NCBI GenBank assembly: GCA_047605865.1 | Contig: JASGFC010000026.1 | Coordinates: forward strand, 1-19,808 | Reading direction: 5' to 3' | DNA length: 19,808 bases | Source of the DNA: JASGDC01 sp047605865 | Lineage (GTDB): Bacteria; Actinomycetota; Actinomycetes; Actinomycetales; Micrococcaceae | In this document: positions 16,701 through 19,808 of the stretch, piece by piece | Position numbering within the stretch: position 1 is the stretch's first letter | Layout: the number at the start of each line of letters is the position of its first letter | Made by a program: the position numbers and the translations under genes | Notes under the pieces: generated by a model | The model's input: only the letters and a program-made list of their open reading frames with translations | Databases searched by the model: none | What the model was told of the DNA's origin: nothing

Positions 16701-16990
16701 AGAATTCCAGGAACTGAATAGAAAGGTGAACTTTCGGCATCAGCTTGAGGTGTTAAGGTAAATTTTCCATTACCAATGAGGGTGAGTTCTTTATGAACTG
16801 GGGCTAGTAGTTCATCAGTTTTTTCTACCAAATCTGTCAGTACAGCTGCTATAGAATCATCTTTGAGTAATTCAGTAATTTCAGCAAGCCAAGGAGAAGA
16901 TTGGCCAGCAAAAGTAATAGCAAAAGGATTATCTGAATCTGCACCTAGTGTCTGGTGGAAAAGTGAGGTTAAGCGTGATGAGTGTGACAT
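7778..16990 (-). CDS. fas: Type I fatty acid synthase (single-chain FAS I)
   Basis: A 3070-residue cytosolic multienzyme that makes fatty acids from acetyl-CoA, malonyl-CoA and NADPH/NADH. Domain order matches the fused beta-alpha FAS of actinobacteria and fungi. Acetyltransferase: GHSQG, Ser126. FMN-binding enoyl reductase: about 385-820, LLPGMTPTT and CVGGGIGTPE. Hot-dog dehydratase: GDFNPIHTS, His1211. Malonyl/palmitoyl transferase: about 1308-1690, GHSLG, Ser1415. A Pro/Ala/Glu linker spans about 1708-1765. ACP: GASARRNQL, with Ser1804 the likely phosphopantetheine site. Ketoreductase: VALVTGAAP from about 2113, Tyr2283 and Lys2287. Ketosynthase: about 2400-3000, Cys2719 in GACATA, His2871 and His2912. 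All expected catalytic residues are present and the frame is intact. The start has a weak GAAAG nine bases upstream. It lies 36 bases after accD and overlaps acpS. Confidence 0.98.
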   Translation of the reverse strand: MSHSSRLTSLFHQTLGADSDNPFAITFAGQSSPWLAEITELLKDDSIAAVLTDLVEKTDELLAPVHKELTLIGNGKFTLTPQADAESSPFYSVPGILATQLASLEVLAEDGFDLRHNAPSSVQGHSQGILAAEFFSAWAGHDTKKQAEIFATSRLIGAATSSQVVNDALYAIGAATPMLSVQEVSHKALTELLDSASLESVNVSLVNSPTRFVLSGNPAHLQQLIAAGKEREATEAQAIEKKTHGGKGFKARYDFLHLGAPYHSQLLKQAYQQVLAWAKATGIDHKIVEPLAKKILLEPVDWPIQLGEIIESGAHWVLDLGPGESLDQINAENLNGTGIGTIALGTAASRDKFMTLGNTPAKTIDWAKFAPTTIELPNGKTVVDTKFSRLTGRSPVLLPGMTPTTVDAKIVAAAANAGYWAELAGGGQVTEEVYTQNLKSLRKQLKPGHTAQFNAMFLDRYLWNLQFGTQSIVLKSRAAGAPLDGVTISAGIPELDEADALIEELKTAGMPYIAFKPGTVAQIRQVLAIAREVEGTDIIMHVEDGHAGGHHSWENLDDLLLSTYTQIREHENVVLCVGGGIGTPERAADYISGEWSLPYNNRKMPVDGVLIGTAAMTAKEAKTTEEVKQLLLKTKGVPPAVEDTQGGWIGEGQTRNGMASSLSHLRADIHEIDNSASACARLIAEVTGDAKAIAARKDEIVEALNKTAKPYFGDLDTMTYLEWATRFAKLSYPWVDETWIDRFLDLLHRIEGRLNEAEYGEIETLFPDIDSVREPFAAIDKLVEKYPTAKTLLVTPRDAAWFTELIRKHPKPMPFVPVLDDDILRWWGQDNLWQSQDDRYSADQVRIIPGPVSVAGIDRINEPIGELLARFEAACAARITGETTKAYARLARAKDAAEFITQAPHIMWNGNLIENPAHILQPDTFTITEQEDNTDVYDVTINFDTYWDEDPKGADHHAVRSLTIPLRAGKEAVLGAMPVVDRDTLPENMYALLAATAGVGGSTITGDPIDKLPVMKPSKDSEFGEATWAFTVNPSLAALHRTATAAALPAEYQPVEWVPDALLGMCWPAIYAALGSAMVDDYPVIEGLLSAVHLDHTARLDVNLAELLADGPVELTVVARTVELLESSAGRIVVVKETLLHDGEEIGEFSERFAIRGRIGATTPPPAVADAGGNAHDMIDTPRSTLRHVRVTAPADMTPFANVSGDFNPIHTSTNASIVAGLRVPLVHGMWLSAVAQNLVSASGSDGVGNQITGWSYNMYGLVNLNDEIDLTAERIGRLPDGGQVIEVTSKINGQVVSRGTAATLPVRTAYVYPGQGIQAQGMGLDEMESSAAAKEVWEKADQVTKDKLGFSIINVVRDNPTEIVSEEQTWRHPEGLLNLTQFTQVAMATMAFAQTERLREQNALVSGAYFAGHSLGEYTALSSYGEVIPLETVLEIVFHRGSTMHNLVERDEQGRSNYRMGALRPNQFGISDAQVIDYIESVAEKSGEFLQIVNFNLAGQQYAIAGTIAGLKALEADVEERTTAFGGRNAFMYIPGLDVPFHSKVLRDGVEEFREKLLKLLPEKIDYKHLAHSYIPNLVAIPFELTRSFAETIVEEVDSQTLRELLEKPEAWEKAAKKPEKLARLLLVELLCWQFASPVRWIETQELLLTPREAGGLGVERLIEIGLAASPTLTSLGEKTLKLPEFSGTRCAVLNVQRDEKVVTHNDVRSIEVEPEEETPTETKAESETPVEEAPTVAPAEPVTEVVETAPAPAAPVASGERPADIPFTASAAIKTLMAYTNKLRLDQITNDDTTDTLTNGASARRNQLLMDLSAELGLASIDGAADANVAELSVSVDRLAHNYQAFGPVLGEAIRDRIRKLFGSAGVKATRISERVKDTWLLGEGWVHAVTAEILLGSRDGDSSRGGSLSTLPLLVSSAAEADDLIDQAVQAVATAHGVSVSLPQATGSSTGGAVVDSAALDQFKEDLLGSNGLLADSAKSMLEALGLAGVSKLEEGTPEADEEAELAQKVADAVSAELGSTWLDQVSPVFDEKKAVLLDDRWASAREDLARLWNDPKLKISFKGTGEAIAEQAKWWSEKAKKAGNASLSKKYTTIAQEATDQKPGKFAEDVALVTGAAPTSIAGAVTAKLLSGGATVIMTASRIDAKRLDFAKQLYRENASAGAKLWVVPANLSSYRDVDALIDWVGHEQVKVVGPVTTVLKPALTPTLFLPFAAPSVMGTLADAGENFEAQSRLLLWSVERAIAGLAQQNSSTTKVNKKVHVILPGSPNRGIFGGDGAYGETKSAFDALLNRWSVEKAWAKSVTLAHPKIGWVRGTGLMGGNDPLVNAAEKAGIQTYSTTEIADELIKLCSNTTRKQALTKPVLADLTGGLDDGVDLVALKESAMADLVTEEETVSEESTDEIPALSAPANPDLIPYEAKLWKDVTARAEDMVVIVGIGEVSTWGSARTRHQAELGIHTDGTVDLTPAGVLELAWMMGLLRWKDSPNAGWYNAEDELIPENEIFTRYRDEVIARSGVRSFVNEGAIEDRGSEEDATVFLSHDVTFTVPDKETAESYVVEDPRLTRIQATEDGEWEVTRLAGARAQLPRRATLTRTVGGQLPTDFDASKWGIPQSVMEGMDRMTAWNLVTTVDAFLSAGFTPAELLQAIHPTEVASTQGTGFGGMTSMRKLFVDRFLGEDYPSDILQETLPNVMAAHVMQTYVGGYGSMIHPVGACATAAVSIEEGVDKITCGKASFVVAGAIDDMAVESIVGFGSMNATANSQNMADKGINERFYSRANDRRRDGFIEAQGGGTVLLARGDVAAQMGLPVLAVVGFAQSFADGIHTSIPAPGIGALGAARGGKKSLLSKSIAKLGVTADDIAVISKHDTSTNANDPNESDLHTRLAKALDRTPGNPMFVISQKTLTGHAKGGAAVFQVSGICQLFADHHIPGNISLDCVDDALAEEPWLVWLRQPLDVSSMGTFKAAMLTSLGFGHVSSLVVLVHPGAFEAALRHSEGNHVADQWRKQAETRIRQGARRLEAGMIGHAELFEQAPNRRFSSDVDAHEAEAAMLLDPHARLNTDGIY

Positions 16991-17026
16991 GAAAAGACTT
17001 TCTGAAGGTGGTAGTAGGGACGGTTT

Positions 17027-18541
17027 TTACAGTGGACCATTATCGTGGCGTTTAGATCCTGAGAAAGTAGAATTTTTGGTCTGGGTAATATGTAAGGAAT
17101 CAATAATTGATTTTCTTGTTTCTGCAGGAGAAATGACTGCATCAAATTCTCCTTCGGCCACCGATAAATCAACATTGATAGTTTCTTCGGTATATTGATT
17201 GATGAGTTCTTGGTGCAGTTTTTCTACATCTTCGCCATTTTTGGCAGCTTCTGCTAGTTTTTTTCGATGCACGATGGAAACGGCGCCTTCAGCACCCATG
17301 ACGGCAACTTCAGCCTGTGGCCAAGCAAAGTTGAAATCTGCTCCCAGTGCTTTTGAACCCATAACAATATAGGCACCACCGTAGGCTTTACGTAGAACTA
17401 TCGTGATTAAGGGGGTAGAAGCGTTACCATAAGCATGAATCATTTTTGCACCACGGCGGATAATTCCTGATTGCTCTTGTTCTGTTCCCGGACGATACCC
17501 TGGAACGTCAACCAAAGTTACTATTGGAATATTAAAGGCATCACAAAATCTCACAAAACGACTTGCTTTTTCAGCAGCATCTACATCGAGTGTTCCAGCA
17601 TCATGCATCGGCTGATTTGCTACTATACCAACTGGCGTTCCTTCAAAACATGCAAATCCAATCACAATATTTTGAGCAAAGAGTTCTTGAATCTCTAAAA
17701 ATTCATGGTGATCTACCAAAGACTCAATAACATCAATCATGTCATAAGGCTGGTTTGCTGAACTAGGCACGATGCTAGCTATTTCTGAAATATCAAGTTC
17801 TGCATCTATTGTTGAGTAGGCATATTTTGGTGTTTCTTCGTTACAGTTTGATGGTAGATAAGAAAGTAGCGCCCTAGTGTATTCAATAGCATCAATTTCA
17901 GAGTCAGCTAAATAGTGTGCTACACCAGATTTTAAGTTGTGCAACTCACCACCGCCTAATTCACCGAGTGAAACATCTTCTCCAGTTACTGCTTTAACAA
18001 CATCTGGCCCAGTAACAAACATATGTGAGTTTTCTCTAGGCATAATAATAAAATCTGTGAGAGCAGGAGAGTAGACAGCGCCACCAGCACAGGGGCCCAA
18101 GATAAGAGAAATTTGTGGAATAACACCTGAAGCCTCACAGTTTTTACGAAAAATTCGAGCATATTGGCTGAGGGCTACAACTCCTTCTTGAATCCTTGCT
18201 CCACCAGAATCAATGAGAGAAATAACGGGAATTTTCAGTTTTAGTGCTAAGTCCATGAGCTTGAGAATTTTATCGCCTTCTGCACGTCCAAGAGTTCCAC
18301 CACGAACTGAGAAGTTTTGTGCGTAGACTGCAACTTTACGTCCAGAAATTGTGCCATAACCGGTAATAACTGCAGCACCTTGAAAACCACTTTTCATGCT
18401 GCCTCCAGCAAATTGACCAATTTCTCTGAAAGAGCCGTCATCAAGCAATTCCGTAAGGCGTTCTTGAACTGATAATTTTGGATTAGCAGTTTTGCTTGTG
18501 TCCTTGGTAGCTGTTGTTGATTCAGTCACGTTCATGCTCAT
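17027..18541 (-). CDS. accD: Acyl-CoA carboxylase beta subunit (carboxyltransferase)
   Basis: The carboxyltransferase half of acetyl-/propionyl-CoA carboxylase, 504 residues, moving carboxyl from carboxybiotin to acyl-CoA to give malonyl-CoA (or methylmalonyl-CoA). The crotonase-type N and C halves carry SGGARIQEGV, GPCAGGAVYSPAL, VTGPDVV, then DVPGYRPGTEQE, RRGAKMIHAYG and RKAYGGAYIVMGSK. Ile392 occupies the position where propionyl-CoA carboxylases have Asp, which suggests acceptance of acetyl-CoA. The ATG overlaps the accBC stop by one base (TAATG) with AAGGA six bases upstream; a second ATG two codons in is less well placed. The first ~22 residues are Thr/Ser-rich and not conserved. The gene is followed closely by fas, its consumer. 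Confidence 0.95.
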   Translation of the reverse strand: MSMNVTESTTATKDTSKTANPKLSVQERLTELLDDGSFREIGQFAGGSMKSGFQGAAVITGYGTISGRKVAVYAQNFSVRGGTLGRAEGDKILKLMDLALKLKIPVISLIDSGGARIQEGVVALSQYARIFRKNCEASGVIPQISLILGPCAGGAVYSPALTDFIIMPRENSHMFVTGPDVVKAVTGEDVSLGELGGGELHNLKSGVAHYLADSEIDAIEYTRALLSYLPSNCNEETPKYAYSTIDAELDISEIASIVPSSANQPYDMIDVIESLVDHHEFLEIQELFAQNIVIGFACFEGTPVGIVANQPMHDAGTLDVDAAEKASRFVRFCDAFNIPIVTLVDVPGYRPGTEQEQSGIIRRGAKMIHAYGNASTPLITIVLRKAYGGAYIVMGSKALGADFNFAWPQAEVAVMGAEGAVSIVHRKKLAEAAKNGEDVEKLHQELINQYTEETINVDLSVAEGEFDAVISPAETRKSIIDSLHITQTKNSTFSGSKRHDNGPL

Positions 18542-19808
18542 TACGATTCCTTATCTTCAGATTCTTCAGTTACTAGCCTTATAAGAGCTTGATCTTTAGC
18601 GACTTGGTCACCTGCAGAAACTTTGATTTCTTCAATGACGCCAGCACGAGGAGAGTGTACATATTTTTCCATCTTCATAGATTCAAGTACCATAACGAGG
18701 TCGCCTTCATTGACAGTTTCACCAGTTTTGACAGGTATTCGTACTACCATTGCTTGCATATCTGAACTAATAACATTTGGATCACTAGCGATTACTGCTT
18801 TTTTACTTAATCTGCGTGAAGATCGGATGGGTTGAGTTGGTCTATTAGCGTGTTCAGCATCTTGAGAACGATTGCTAAAAATATTACTCGGTAGTGCTAA
18901 TTCATGACGTTGACCGTTAAGTTCAACGATAAAGCTCATCATTTCTTTAGCTTTTTCAATTAAAGCTGTAGCTGCTTTATGAGTAAGAGTTGTGGTGTTG
19001 GGGGCTTGAGCTACGAAATCGTCTAAGAATTCTTCTTCGAGCCAGTTTGTATAGACTTGAAGGTCTTCATCATTAAATTTTTCGTGTTCTAGGATTGCTT
19101 GGTAGAGGGGTATAGGTGTATTAACTCCTGAAATTTTGATTTCTGCTAAAGCACGTTTAGCTCTTGCAAGTGCATGAGAGCGGTCTTCTCCAGTCACGAT
19201 AAGTTTTGCAATCATGGAATCAAAATCAGGGGTAATCTTATCTCCAACACGAACCCCAGTATCAACGCGAATTCCAGGCCCCGTTGGCCATACTATTTCT
19301 TCAAGACTTCCCAAAGTTGGAGTAAGATTTTCATAAGGATCTTCGCTGGTAATTCTAAACTCAAAAGAGTGCCCACGAGGTGTGGTTTCATTGATTTCTT
19401 TGCCTTCTGCAATGAGCAGTTGTTGACGTACTAAATCTATTCCTGAAACTTCTTCAGTTACAGTGTGCTCAACTTGAAGACGTGGATTAACTTCCAGAAA
19501 ATACACTGAACCATCTTCTGCTAACAAGAATTCACAAGTTCCTAAGCCTACATAATCTACAGCTTCAAAGAGGCTTTGTGAGCTATCTGCAATGGTATCT
19601 ATGGTCTTTGTGCTTAAATGTGGTGCAGGGGCTTCTTCAATCAATTTTTGATTTCGACGTTGAACGCTGCAATCACGAGTTGAATAGACAACAAAGTTTC
19701 CGTGTTGGTCTCTTCCACATTGTGTTTCAATATGACGAGCGTGTGGCACAAAACGTTCAATAAAGAAATTAGTGAGATTCTTTTCATCCTGCCCAAGAAA
19801 GAATTGAT
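18541..19808 (-). CDS. accC: Acyl-CoA carboxylase alpha subunit (biotin carboxylase + BCCP), 5' end outside window
   Basis: The frame is open to the window edge; upstream of the GTG near 19749 the same frame continues with FFIERFVPHARHIETQ, so that GTG is internal. The visible part holds the second half of the ATP-grasp biotin carboxylase: RDCSVQRRNQK, FLEVNPRLQVEHTVTEE (ATP and bicarbonate binding) and the C-terminal domain with TGPGIRVDTGV. After a Ser/Arg-rich linker comes a biotinyl domain with LESMKMEKYV; the biotin-accepting Lys codon is at 18673-18675. This fused layout is the actinobacterial AccA/AccBC type. It carboxylates biotin with ATP and bicarbonate and works with the AccD encoded next to it. 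The ATP-binding N-terminus and the operon promoter are not in the window. Confidence 0.95.
   Translation of the reverse strand, partial: QFFLGQDEKNLTNFFIERFVPHARHIETQCGRDQHGNFVVYSTRDCSVQRRNQKLIEEAPAPHLSTKTIDTIADSSQSLFEAVDYVGLGTCEFLLAEDGSVYFLEVNPRLQVEHTVTEEVSGIDLVRQQLLIAEGKEINETTPRGHSFEFRITSEDPYENLTPTLGSLEEIVWPTGPGIRVDTGVRVGDKITPDFDSMIAKLIVTGEDRSHALARAKRALAEIKISGVNTPIPLYQAILEHEKFNDEDLQVYTNWLEEEFLDDFVAQAPNTTTLTHKAATALIEKAKEMMSFIVELNGQRHELALPSNIFSNRSQDAEHANRPTQPIRSSRRLSKKAVIASDPNVISSDMQAMVVRIPVKTGETVNEGDLVMVLESMKMEKYVHSPRAGVIEEIKVSAGDQVAKDQALIRLVTEESEDKES

Noticed and set aside
16991..17026. Riboswitch or promoter between accD and fas
   Set aside because: The gap is only 36 bases, with no paired -35/-10 motif and no stable structure that I can see.
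19749..19749. Start of accBC at the GTG near 19749
   Set aside because: The frame continues upstream with conserved biotin carboxylase sequence to the window edge, so this codon is internal Val.

Overview
The window looks like chromosomal DNA from a low-to-mid GC actinobacterium, most likely a member of the Bifidobacteriaceae. The main reason is a single-polypeptide type I fatty acid synthase of 3070 residues, with a separate holo-ACP synthase directly behind it and an acyl-CoA carboxylase pair (biotin-carrying alpha subunit, beta subunit) directly in front. Two tandem ClpP paralogues next to trigger factor and ClpX also fit an actinobacterium. By eye the base composition is AT-rich for the phylum, which would suit a low-GC bifidobacterial lineage such as a Gardnerella relative. 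Genus is inference only.

Layout. Positions 1-1438 (minus) hold a 3'-truncated gene for an AlbA_2/HATPase-type predicted regulator, with codon use unlike the rest. Its AT-rich upstream region (1439-1768) carries direct repeats, four copies in all with the last lying on the gene's own start, and a near-perfect 22-bp palindrome. Next come a thiol peroxidase of the glutathione peroxidase family (plus, 1769-2317) and a convergent methylated-DNA--cysteine methyltransferase (minus, 2341-2829). Positions 2916-7314 (plus) hold the protein quality-control block: tig (trigger factor with a long Lys-rich tail), clpP1, clpP2 and clpX. Two hairpins divide this block, one between tig and clpP1 and one between clpP2 and clpX.

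Positions 7335-19808 (minus) are the fatty acid synthesis operon, transcribed accBC (5' end outside the window), accD, fas, acpS. AccBC/AccD should carboxylate acetyl-CoA (and possibly propionyl-CoA) to supply malonyl-CoA. Fas I uses it for all chain-building steps, and AcpS adds phosphopantetheine to the Fas ACP domain. Two of the three junctions are TAATG stop/start overlaps. The operon converges on clpX with only 20 bp between stops and no hairpin that I can see.

Most of the window is ordinary housekeeping. The part that is least explained is the first 1.7 kb: a foreign-looking regulator gene whose leader repeats its own ribosome-binding/start region three more times upstream, next to a separate palindrome. 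No CRISPR array, insertion sequence, tRNA or rRNA was seen.
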